Source: Flavonifractor avicola
GTDB lineage: Bacteria; Bacillota; Clostridia; Oscillospirales; Oscillospiraceae
DNA length: 17,486 nucleotides
Reading direction: 5' to 3'
Assembly (NCBI GenBank): GCA_019116915.1
Contig: DXAS01000025.1
Span: forward strand, 1-17,486
The notes below the pieces were generated by a model, which saw only the letters and a list, made by a program, of their open reading frames with translations, was not told the origin of the DNA and did no database searches. Positions within the stretch are counted from its first letter, which is position 1. Each line of letters starts with the position of its first letter. A program made the translations under genes and the position numbers. Positions 1 through 5,502 of the stretch are shown here, piece after piece.

Positions 1-620
1 TCAACAAGCAGAAGCAGGTGGACGACTACCCCTACGGCGGCGGCCGGGGGGCGGTGATGCAGGCCGATCCCCTCTACCAGTGCTGGAAGCACATTGTGGA
101 CACCTACGGCCCCGGCCATACGATCTATATGTCCCCCTGCGGCAAGACCTTTACCGAGTCCGATGCCCGCCGCCTCCGAGATGACTACGACCACCTGATC
201 CTGGTATGCGGCCACTACGAGGGCATCGACCAGCGCTTTATCGACGAGTGCGTGGACGAGGAGATCTCCATCGGCGACTTCGTGCTCACCGGCGGGGAGC
301 TGGCCGCCATGGTGGTGGCCGACGCGGTGGCCCGGCTGGTGCCCGGCGTCTTGGCCGATCCTGAGTGCTTTGAAAATGAGAGCCACTGGAACGGGATGCT
401 GGAGTATCCCCAGTATTCCCGGCCCGAGGAGTGGCACGGTCGAAAGGTCCCCCCTATCCTCCGCTCCGGCGACCACAAGAAAATCGCCCAGTGGCGGCGG
501 AAGCAATCCATCCTCCGCACCCGCCAGCGGCGGCCCGACCTGTACGAGAAGCTGGACCTGTCCTCCAAGGAGGACCAGAAGCTGCTGCGTGAACTGGAGG
601 AAGAAGAAACACAATTTTAA
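1..620 (+). CDS. trmD: tRNA (guanine-N1)-methyltransferase TrmD, 5'-truncated by the window edge
   Basis: TrmD transfers a methyl group from S-adenosylmethionine to N1 of G37, next to the anticodon of a subset of tRNAs, and so prevents +1 frameshifting. The reading frame is open from base 3 (reading N-K-Q-K-Q-V-D-D-Y) to the TAA at 618-620. The gene therefore starts before the window, and the GTG at 18 is an internal codon. The visible part has the family's YGGGRGAVM segment, then LVCGHYEGIDQRFID and IGDFVLTGGELAAM, which form the trefoil-knot cofactor pocket of SPOUT methyltransferases. A basic helical C-terminal part (WRRKQSILRTRQRRPDL) follows. About 205 of the usual 230-250 residues are present. 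A GH13 gene follows 21 nt downstream on the same strand and may be cotranscribed. Confidence 0.95.
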   Translation, partial: NKQKQVDDYPYGGGRGAVMQADPLYQCWKHIVDTYGPGHTIYMSPCGKTFTESDARRLRDDYDHLILVCGHYEGIDQRFIDECVDEEISIGDFVLTGGELAAMVVADAVARLVPGVLADPECFENESHWNGMLEYPQYSRPEEWHGRKVPPILRSGDHKKIAQWRRKQSILRTRQRRPDLYEKLDLSSKEDQKLLRELEEEETQF

Positions 621-641
621 TGGAGACTGGAGGAGTCAAAT

Positions 642-1997
642 ATGAGTCATTGGGTCAATCAGTCCGTGTTCTACCACATCTACCCCCTTGGTTTCTGCGG
701 TGCACCGGAGTACAACCCCGGCGGCGCCCCGGTGCCCCGGCTGGACAAGCTGAAAGACTGGATCCCCCACCTGAAGGAACTGGGTGTCAATGCCCTCTAC
801 CTGGGTCCGGTGTTCCAGTCGGTGAAGCACGGCTACGACACCACCGACTACTTCCAGATCGACTGCCGCCTGGGAGACAACGATTCCTTCGCCGCCCTGT
901 GTGATGAGCTTCACGCCAACGGCATCCGTGTGGTGCTGGACGGGGTGTTCAACCATGTGGGCCGGGGCTTCTGGGCCTTCCGGGATGTGCAGGAGCATGG
1001 CCAGGGCTCTCCCTACTGCGGCTGGTTCCATGACCTGAACTTCGGCGGCCCCTCCCCCATGGGCGACCCCTTCTGGTACACCGCCTGGCAGGGCCACTAT
1101 GAGCTGGTAAAACTCAATCTCCGCAACCCCGACGTGGTGCGCCACCTGCTGGACGCGGTTGGGATGTGGATGGACAAATTCCACATTGACGGTCTGCGGC
1201 TGGACGCCGCCGACTGCGTGGACTTTGACTTCTTTCGCACCCTCAAGGGCTTTGTCAAGGGCAAAGACCCGGATTTCTGGCTCATGGGCGAGATCATCCA
1301 CGGTGACTACGACCGGTGGGCCAACCCGGAGATGTTGGATAGCGTCACCAACTACGAGTGCTGGAAGGGCCTGTGGTCCTCCCACAACGACAAGAACTAC
1401 TTTGAAATCGCCCACTCTCTCCATCGTCAGTGCGGCCCCGGCGGCATCTACCGCAACATTACCCTGTACAACTTCGCCGACAACCACGACGTGGACCGGC
1501 TGGCCTCCAAGCTGAAGGACCCGGCCCACATCAACAACCTGTACACCCTGCTGTACACCATGCCCGGCGTACCTTCCCTCTACTACGGCAGTGAGTGGGC
1601 CATCAAGGGGGAGCGCACCAAGCATTCTGATGCCCCCCTGCGCCCCTGTCTGGACCTGAAGGAGATGATGGCCCTGGACCAGAGTCTGTGCGCCCACCTG
1701 GCTAAGCTGGCCGCCATCCGGGCCGCTTTCCCCGCCCTTCAGGAGGGTCAGTACGAAAATGTGGTCATCAAGAACCCGCAGCTGGTGTTCCGCCGGGCTA
1801 CCGACAGCCAGCGTGTCTATGTGGTCCTCAACCTGGAGCCCCAGGAGGTCCATGTGGAGTTCCCCCACCAGGAGCCGGTGCTCCAGGATGTGCTCAATGA
1901 AAACCAGGTCTTCAACAACGACGGCGGACGCACCTGGCTGCCCGTGTCCCCCTGCGGAGCCCGTATTCTGGTAGGCGCCCCCGACCGCTTTACCTAG
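642..1997 (+). CDS. Alpha-amylase family (GH13) glycosidase, cytoplasmic
   Basis: This is a 451-residue alpha-glucan hydrolase or transferase of family GH13. All four conserved regions can be read: region I DGVFNH (about 100-105), region II GLRLDAAD (184-191) with the nucleophile Asp188, region III GEIIHGD with the acid/base Glu217, and region IV FADNHD (278-283) with the transition-state Asp283. There is no signal peptide, so it should act on imported maltodextrins in the cytoplasm. The protein starts directly at the barrel (VFYHIYPLGF) and lacks the N-terminal beta domain of classical cyclomaltodextrinases and neopullulanases. A short beta domain follows the barrel from about residue 375. 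The ATG start has an AGGAG site 7 nt upstream. Exact specificity (cyclomaltodextrinase-like, maltogenic or other) cannot be read from the sequence. The link to trmD is positional only. Confidence 0.92.
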   Translation: MSHWVNQSVFYHIYPLGFCGAPEYNPGGAPVPRLDKLKDWIPHLKELGVNALYLGPVFQSVKHGYDTTDYFQIDCRLGDNDSFAALCDELHANGIRVVLDGVFNHVGRGFWAFRDVQEHGQGSPYCGWFHDLNFGGPSPMGDPFWYTAWQGHYELVKLNLRNPDVVRHLLDAVGMWMDKFHIDGLRLDAADCVDFDFFRTLKGFVKGKDPDFWLMGEIIHGDYDRWANPEMLDSVTNYECWKGLWSSHNDKNYFEIAHSLHRQCGPGGIYRNITLYNFADNHDVDRLASKLKDPAHINNLYTLLYTMPGVPSLYYGSEWAIKGERTKHSDAPLRPCLDLKEMMALDQSLCAHLAKLAAIRAAFPALQEGQYENVVIKNPQLVFRRATDSQRVYVVLNLEPQEVHVEFPHQEPVLQDVLNENQVFNNDGGRTWLPVSPCGARILVGAPDRFT

Positions 1998-2047
1998 TAA
2001 ATCTGCCCCATCTTTCTGCCCGTTCCAGAATATTCACACTTTCTCCC

Positions 2048-2076
2048 TTTACTTTTCCCGCTGATGGTGATACAAT
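2048..2076 (+). promoter_or_regulatory. Predicted sigma-A-type promoter of the degV-family gene
   Basis: A TTTACT -35 (2048-2053) and a TACAAT -10 (2071-2076) are separated by 17 nt. They lie in the 129-nt gap between the GH13 gene and the DegV-family gene and give a leader of roughly 45 nt. No terminator was recognised after the GH13 gene, so readthrough is also possible. Confidence 0.55.
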
Positions 2077-2091
2077 AGCGGCAATGGCAAA

Positions 2092-2114
2092 TATCATTTT
2101 GATAATTATATTCG
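2092..2114 (+). promoter_or_regulatory. AT-rich palindrome in the degV leader, weakly Fur-box-like
   Basis: TATCA-TTT-TGATA (2092-2104) is a perfect short inverted repeat. It overlaps TGATAATTATATTCG (2100-2114), which matches 11 of the 14 defined positions of the Fur 7-1-7 consensus (TGATAAT-N-ATTATCA). It lies between the predicted start point and the ribosome binding site of the DegV-family gene. It could be an operator, but it may equally be chance in an AT-rich leader. Confidence 0.25.
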
Positions 2115-2126
2115 AGGGTTTTTGTT

Positions 2127-2963
2127 ATGAGTTTTAAGATCATTGTTGACAGCTGCTGCGACCTTACCCCTGCTGAGCTGCGGGAGGACTGTTTTATCAA
2201 GGTCCCCCTCACCATCCGCGTGGGGGATGAGACCGTTGTGGATGACGAATCCTTCGATCAGAAAGCCCTGCTGCAAATGATGCGGGATTGTCCCACTGCT
2301 CCCCAGTCCGCCTGCCCCTCCCCTATTCAGTATATGGATGCCTTTGACTGCGGCGCCGACGACATCTATGTAGTCACCCTGTCCGCCCTGCTGTCCGGCT
2401 CCCACAATGCTGCGGCTCAGGCCCGCAATCTGTGGCTGGAGGATCACCCTGGGGCCAATATTCACATCTTCAATTCCTGCTCTGCCTCTGCCGGTGAGGT
2501 ACTGGTGGCCTTGAAGCTCCAGGAGCTGGCTGAGGCCGGACTGGATTTTACCACCGTGGTGAGCAAGGCCTCCCAGTATATCGAGGAGATGAATACCCTC
2601 TTCGTACTGGAGACTCTGGACAATCTGCGGAAAAACGGGCGGCTCACCCGCACCCAGGCTCTGGTGACCAGCACCCTGCACATCAAGCTGCTGATGGGCT
2701 CCACCCCCCAGGGTGAGATCTGTAAAAAGGGTCAGGCTCTGTCTATTAAGCAGGCCCTGAGCAAAATGGCGGCCATGATGGCAGCTGATCCCAATCACGC
2801 CGGCCGTCGGCTGTGCATTGTCCACTGCAACTGCCTGGACCGGGCCTTCCATCTAAAAGAACTGGTGCGGAAGCAGTGCAAATTCTCTGAGATCCTCATC
2901 AGCGAGACCGGCGGCATCTCCACGGTGTACGCCAACGACGGCGGTGTAATTGCCGCCTACTAA
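2127..2963 (+). CDS. DegV family fatty-acid-binding protein
   Basis: This is a 278-residue DegV/EDD-fold protein. Members bind a long-chain fatty acid, and some act as FakB subunits that present it to the FakA kinase for phosphorylation and entry into phospholipids. The sequence shows the family's N-terminal IVDSCCDLTP (6-15), the PTAPQSACPSPIQYMDAF segment (56-73) equivalent to the TSQPSP lipid-contact loop, TLSALLSGSHNAA (84-96), the NSCSASAGEVLVALKLQEL segment and the LDNLRKNGRLTR signature. ATG 2127 has a GAGGG site 8 nt upstream. A promoter lies before it and a strong hairpin after it, so it is probably a single-gene unit. No fakA is in the window, so a FakB role is only an inference. 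Confidence 0.9.
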   Translation: MSFKIIVDSCCDLTPAELREDCFIKVPLTIRVGDETVVDDESFDQKALLQMMRDCPTAPQSACPSPIQYMDAFDCGADDIYVVTLSALLSGSHNAAAQARNLWLEDHPGANIHIFNSCSASAGEVLVALKLQELAEAGLDFTTVVSKASQYIEEMNTLFVLETLDNLRKNGRLTRTQALVTSTLHIKLLMGSTPQGEICKKGQALSIKQALSKMAAMMAADPNHAGRRLCIVHCNCLDRAFHLKELVRKQCKFSEILISETGGISTVYANDGGVIAAY

Positions 2964-2977
2964 GCCAACGTACCGCA

Positions 2978-3013
2978 AACCGCCTGGGCACATAGCCCGG
3001 GCGGTTGCTTTTT
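2978..3013 (+). terminator. Rho-independent terminator after the degV-family gene
   Basis: A 12-bp stem (2978-2989 with 2995-3006, one G-U pair) has a 5-nt loop and is followed by GCTTTTT. It starts 14 nt after the DegV-family stop codon. Confidence 0.85.
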
Positions 3014-3033
3014 ATGGTCGGATATGCTAATAT
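3005..3033 (+). promoter_or_regulatory. Possible promoter of the GNAT gene
   Basis: A weak -35 (TTGCTT, 3005-3010) lies 17 nt before TAATAT (3028-3033), which is preceded by TGC and so forms an extended -10. It overlaps the 3' arm of the preceding terminator, giving a leader of only about 22 nt. The strong terminator just upstream means a local promoter is needed. Confidence 0.4.
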
Positions 3034-3061
3034 GATCCAAATCTGTTTGGGAGGCATTATT

Positions 3062-3556
3062 ATGAACTACACCATTCGTCCCACGGAACCCCGGGACGCC
3101 GCTGGCACCGCGGCCCTGCGCCGGATGCCCGGGGTCTTGGAAACCACTCTGGGACTTTCCTCCTACCGCACCGCGGACAGCGATGCTTTCTTAGCCAATC
3201 TGGGCCCCAACGACCACCATTTCGTGGCGGTACTGGACGACGGCACAGTCATCGGTGTAGCCTGTCTGCAAGTCTTTGGCAATCCCCGGATGCGCCATAC
3301 TGGCAGTGTGGCCCTGATGGTCCATGCCGACTACCAGAACATGGGGGTAGGTTCTGCCCTTTTAAAGACACTGCTGGATCTGGCGGATAACTGGCTCATG
3401 CTGGTGCGGGTGGAGCTCACTGTATTTGCCGATAATGAGCGGGCCATCCACCTGTATGAGAAGCTGGGCTTTGAGAAGGAAGGGCTCAAGCGCATGACCA
3501 CCGTGCGGAACGGCAAATATGCCGACGAATACATGATGGCCCGACTGCGCCCCTGA
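3062..3556 (+). CDS. GNAT family N-acetyltransferase, YhhY-like
   Basis: This is a 164-residue acetyl-CoA-dependent N-acetyltransferase. The acetyl-CoA loop motif is seen in VHADYQNMGVGSALL (about 87-101). The C-terminal part (DNWL, VELTVFADNERAIHLYEKLGFEKEG, then VRNGKYADEYMMARL) follows Escherichia coli YhhY closely from memory. YhhY acetylates the alpha-amino group of some amino acids. The reading frame extends 19 codons upstream, but ATG 3062 is preferred because GGGAGG sits 7 nt before it and the longer version would begin inside the preceding terminator. Substrate is not certain, since small GNAT proteins are hard to assign from sequence alone. Confidence 0.88.
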   Translation: MNYTIRPTEPRDAAGTAALRRMPGVLETTLGLSSYRTADSDAFLANLGPNDHHFVAVLDDGTVIGVACLQVFGNPRMRHTGSVALMVHADYQNMGVGSALLKTLLDLADNWLMLVRVELTVFADNERAIHLYEKLGFEKEGLKRMTTVRNGKYADEYMMARLRP

Positions 3557-3625
3557 CCTGCCAATACTCCTCCCCCACTGGATGAACCGATGCCCTCATC
3601 GGCCTGTATATCTAAGTAAAAAAAC

Positions 3626-3654
3626 GCAGCCCGGAAGAAAATCTTCCGGGCTGC
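3626..3654. terminator. Bidirectional terminator between the GNAT gene and the rubrerythrin relic
   Basis: A perfect 13-bp stem (3626-3638 with 3642-3654) has a 3-nt loop. On the minus strand it is followed by an uninterrupted run of seven U residues after the first G. On the plus strand it is followed only by a weaker AUUUCCUUUU. It ends 15 nt from the stop codon of the rubrerythrin relic, so it looks like the original terminator of that copy. Confidence 0.85.
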
Positions 3655-3669
3655 ATTTCCTTTTACCGA

Positions 3670-3738
3670 TCAATAGTTGACGGCGCGGATCTCAAAATAG
3701 GCCTGGGGATGCAGGCACACAGGGCACACCTGGGGGCC
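3670..3738 (-). pseudogene. Relic of a second rubrerythrin gene (3' end only)
   Basis: On the minus strand this segment reads PQVCPVCLHPQAYFEIRAVNY and a stop. That is the C-terminal rubredoxin knuckle and tail of the intact rubrerythrin 229 nt away, with one amino-acid change (Ala to Leu). At nucleotide level about 6 of the 69 aligned bases differ. The match stops abruptly around 3737, and the frame closes at a TGA only four to five codons further 5'. No start codon, diiron domain or first Cys pair of the rubredoxin domain remains, so it cannot make a functional product. It is best read as what is left of a tandem duplication after deletion of most of one copy. Confidence 0.8.
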
Positions 3739-3771
3739 ACCCCACCCGGCTCAAGCCGGGCGGGGGCCCCC
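3732..3771. repeat. GC-rich nested inverted repeat
   Basis: CCCGGC-TCAA-GCCGGG (3745-3760) forms an inner hairpin. The outer GGGGGCC (from about 3732) can pair with the GGCCCCC near 3765-3771. There is no U-tract of terminator type on either side, and its role is unknown. Confidence 0.5.
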
Positions 3772-3775
3772 AATT

Positions 3776-3809
3776 GAAAAAGCCCGGATGGAATGAATCC
3801 ACCCGGGCT
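3776..3809 (-). terminator. Probable terminator of the perR-dfx-rbr block
   Basis: An 11-bp stem with one mismatch (3781-3791 with 3799-3809) is followed on the minus strand by UUUUU. It lies about 90 nt past the rubrerythrin stop. On the plus strand AAGGUUUUUACG follows, so it may work in both directions. Confidence 0.6.
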
Positions 3810-3898
3810 CAAGGTTTTTACGTTGTAAAACCACTTGTACGGCTCAAGCGCCGCCCATCTCCGATGGGGCCCCAAAAGAGGCCCCCCGCGGAGTCACA

Positions 3899-4432
3899 TC
3901 AATAATTGACGGCGCGGATCTCGAAGTAGGCCTGGGGATGCGCGCACACGGGGCACACCTGGGGGGCCTCTTTGCCGAAGTGGATGTGGCCGCAGTTACG
4001 GCACTTCCACATATACTCGTCGCCCCGCTTGAACACAACGCCCTCTTCCAGGTTCTTCAGGAGGGTCAGGTAGCGCTCCTCGTGCTCCTTCTCGATCTTG
4101 AGGACGCCCTCGAACAGGAAGGCCAGCTTCTCAAAGCCCTCCTCACGAGCGGTCTCGGCCATCTCCTTATACATCTCAGTCCACTCTTCATGCTCACCAG
4201 CGGCGGCGGACTTCAGGTTGGCCATGGTGTCACCGATGCCGCCCAGCTCCTTGAACCACAGCTTGGCGTGCTCCTTCTCATTGCCGGCGGTCTCCTCAAA
4301 GATGGCTGCGATCTGCTCGTAGCCCTCCTTCTTGGCCTTGCTGGCAAAGTAGGTATACTTATTGCGGGCCATGCTCTCCCCCGCAAATGCCTTCCACAGA
4401 TTGGCTTCGGTCTTGCTGCCCTTCAGTTCCAT
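3899..4432 (-). CDS. rbr: Rubrerythrin
   Basis: This non-heme diiron peroxidase reduces hydrogen peroxide to water in the cytoplasm of anaerobes, taking electrons through its own rubredoxin-type centre. The 177-residue protein has the ferritin-like four-helix domain first (about 1-135), with iron-ligand motifs around Glu19 (FAGESMARN), EETAGNEKEHA (46-56), GEHEEW (79-84) and KIEKEHEERY (112-121). The C-terminal rubredoxin domain follows with CRNC (144, 147) and CPVC (160, 163). Length is lower than the classic 190-residue rubrerythrins but normal for many clostridial forms. ATG 4432 has an AAGGAAGG site about 9 nt upstream. It lies 52 nt downstream of desulfoferrodoxin with no clear promoter between, so the two are probably cotranscribed. 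A relic of a second copy lies just downstream. Confidence 0.95.
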   Translation of the reverse strand: MELKGSKTEANLWKAFAGESMARNKYTYFASKAKKEGYEQIAAIFEETAGNEKEHAKLWFKELGGIGDTMANLKSAAAGEHEEWTEMYKEMAETAREEGFEKLAFLFEGVLKIEKEHEERYLTLLKNLEEGVVFKRGDEYMWKCRNCGHIHFGKEAPQVCPVCAHPQAYFEIRAVNY

Positions 4433-4484
4433 ATAATCATACCTTCCTTTCTAAAATCAGGTTGTCTCTTATAAAGCGAATATG

Positions 4485-4871
4485 TTAGCCTTCGCCCTTC
4501 CAGAAGCCGTGGAGATTGCAGATCTCGTAGGCCTCCACCTTATCGCTCCGGCAGAAGGTCTTCAGCTCGGGCGCGTCGCCAGGCTTGGGGAACTTCATGG
4601 TCACGGTGTCGCCGTCCACCACAGCAATCAGGGAGATATAGTGCTCCGGCAGCATGGGATGCTCCACACCACCCACCTTGACGGTCACGGAGTTCCCGCT
4701 GCCATGAGCGGTCTTCTCCACCACAGGGACGTGCTTCTCCTGAGCCGCGTCGGTGGTATTGGGGGTGATCTCTTCCATCTTCTGGCCACAGCACATGACG
4801 GGCACACCCTTATCCACAACCTTAAAAATTACATTGCCGCAGTGCGCGCAGCGATACAGCTTGAACTCCAT
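4485..4871 (-). CDS. dfx: Desulfoferrodoxin (superoxide reductase)
   Basis: This enzyme reduces superoxide to hydrogen peroxide without releasing oxygen, which suits an anaerobe. The peroxide can then be removed by the neighbouring rubrerythrin. The 128-residue protein has both iron centres: a desulforedoxin-like Fe(Cys)4 centre I from Cys8, Cys11, Cys27 and Cys28, and the catalytic centre II from His47 (in EKHVPV, which also carries the conserved Glu-Lys pair), His71, His77, Cys118 and His121 (ICNLHG). It is therefore a complete two-iron (class I) form. ATG 4871 is preceded by AGAAAGGATG. The 73-nt gap to perR contains no clear terminator or PerR-type palindrome, so cotranscription from the perR promoter is likely. 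Confidence 0.95.
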   Translation of the reverse strand: MEFKLYRCAHCGNVIFKVVDKGVPVMCCGQKMEEITPNTTDAAQEKHVPVVEKTAHGSGNSVTVKVGGVEHPMLPEHYISLIAVVDGDTVTMKFPKPGDAPELKTFCRSDKVEAYEICNLHGFWKGEG

Positions 4872-4944
4872 GTTATTACATCCTTTCTAATCACAGTATT
4901 GGCACTTTGGTGCAAAATAAACTTACCATATTACCTGAAAAAAC

Positions 4945-5328
4945 TCAATGTTTTGGTTTGCAGTTAACGCAGACCCCATGAAAAATCAGCTCATGGGACC
5001 GAATATCATGGCCGCTGGCCAGCAAGGCCTTCTCGTCCAACCCTTTATCATAGGGCAGATCCAGATCAAAGACCCCGCCGCACACTTCACAGCGGAAATG
5101 AGGATGGGGCTCTACGTTGGCATCGTACCGCTCAACCGGGAAAGCCATCCGCACAGCAGCACCTTCGTCCACCAGCAGATTCAGATTCCGGTATACCGTC
5201 CCCAAACTCAGGTTGGGATTGGTGGGCTTGAGCCATTGATACACCATTTCAGCGGTGGGATGCTGGTCCGTGTGCATCAGGGCCTCATAGATCAGCTCTC
5301 GCTGACGTGAGTATCGCTTTCCGTTCAT
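4945..5328 (-). CDS. perR: Fur family transcriptional regulator, PerR type
   Basis: This is a 127-residue metal-dependent repressor of the Fur superfamily. The winged-helix domain comes first (about 1-68; LSLGTVYRNLNLLVDEG is the recognition-helix region). The dimerisation domain holds the structural zinc site Cys80, Cys83, Cys120 and Cys123. Residues that sense peroxide in Bacillus PerR have equivalents: His23, Asp69 (in RYDAN; Fur proteins usually have Glu there), His75 and His77 (EPHPHF) and an Asp in VFDLD. This favours PerR over Fur or Zur. The next genes are superoxide reductase and rubrerythrin, both typical PerR targets. A perfect palindrome in its own promoter suggests autoregulation and control of the whole block. 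Confidence 0.88.
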   Translation of the reverse strand: MNGKRYSRQRELIYEALMHTDQHPTAEMVYQWLKPTNPNLSLGTVYRNLNLLVDEGAAVRMAFPVERYDANVEPHPHFRCEVCGGVFDLDLPYDKGLDEKALLASGHDIRSHELIFHGVCVNCKPKH

Positions 5329-5351
5329 TAGTCACCACTCTTTCTAATGTA

Positions 5352-5370
5352 AACAGTAACTATTACTGTT
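5352..5370 (-). promoter_or_regulatory. Candidate PerR box
   Basis: AACAGTAA-CTA-TTACTGTT is a perfect 8-3-8 inverted repeat. Its core TAAnnATTA agrees with the PerR/Fur-type consensus (TTATAATNATTATAA) at the inner positions and differs at the outer ones. It begins 6 nt downstream of the predicted -10 and so covers the transcription start, where a bound repressor would block the polymerase. Confidence 0.7.
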
Positions 5371-5376
5371 ATTGAT

Positions 5377-5405
5377 ATAATAGCAGACTTCCCCAATTCT
5401 TGCAA
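5377..5405 (-). promoter_or_regulatory. Promoter of the perR-dfx-rbr block
   Basis: On the minus strand a TTGCAA -35 (5400-5405) and a TATTAT -10 (5377-5382) are separated by exactly 17 nt. The -10 is preceded by TGC, giving an extended -10. The palindrome described as a PerR box follows directly. Confidence 0.7.
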
Positions 5406-5458
5406 GTCCTTTTTTTCATTTTCTCAAATTTTTTTCGTCTCCCCTTCCCTATAAAGAA

Positions 5459-5490
5459 AACGAGCTTGCCGCAGAGGCGGCAAGCTCGTT
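5459..5490. terminator. Terminator of the phosphodiester glycosidase gene
   Basis: A perfect 14-bp stem (5459-5472 with 5477-5490) has an AGAG loop. On the minus strand it is followed by UUCUUUAUAG. It starts 12 nt past the stop codon of the gene that ends at 5503 and insulates it from the perR promoter downstream. Confidence 0.85.
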
Positions 5491-5502
5491 CTTTCCGGCG
5501 AT

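Larger units (their letters stand above)
3557..3898. other. 342-nt gene-free stretch with hairpins and a rubrerythrin-tail relic
   Basis: No convincing gene lies between the GNAT stop and the rubrerythrin stop. In order it holds a short spacer, a bidirectional terminator (3626-3654), a second copy of the last 23 codons of rubrerythrin (3670-3738), a GC-rich nested hairpin (about 3732-3771), a terminator-like hairpin (3781-3809) and two small hairpins near 3854-3885. A 70-codon minus-strand frame at 3663-3875 crosses the relic in the wrong frame and has no family features. Confidence 0.7.

Noticed and set aside
636..1868. Long 410-codon minus-strand frame opposite the GH13 gene
   Set aside because: It is the mirror of a clear GH13 gene in GC-rich DNA; the translation is rich in Val/Gly/His/Gln with no domain pattern and no ribosome binding site.
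3663..3875. 70-codon minus-strand frame in the gap before rubrerythrin
   Set aside because: It crosses the rubrerythrin relic in a different frame and runs through hairpins; no start signal or family likeness.
4872..4944. Separate promoter or PerR box for desulfoferrodoxin
   Set aside because: TTGCAC is present but no matching -10 lies at a fitting distance, and the only inverted repeat is a 4-bp GCAC/GTGC; cotranscription with perR is simpler.
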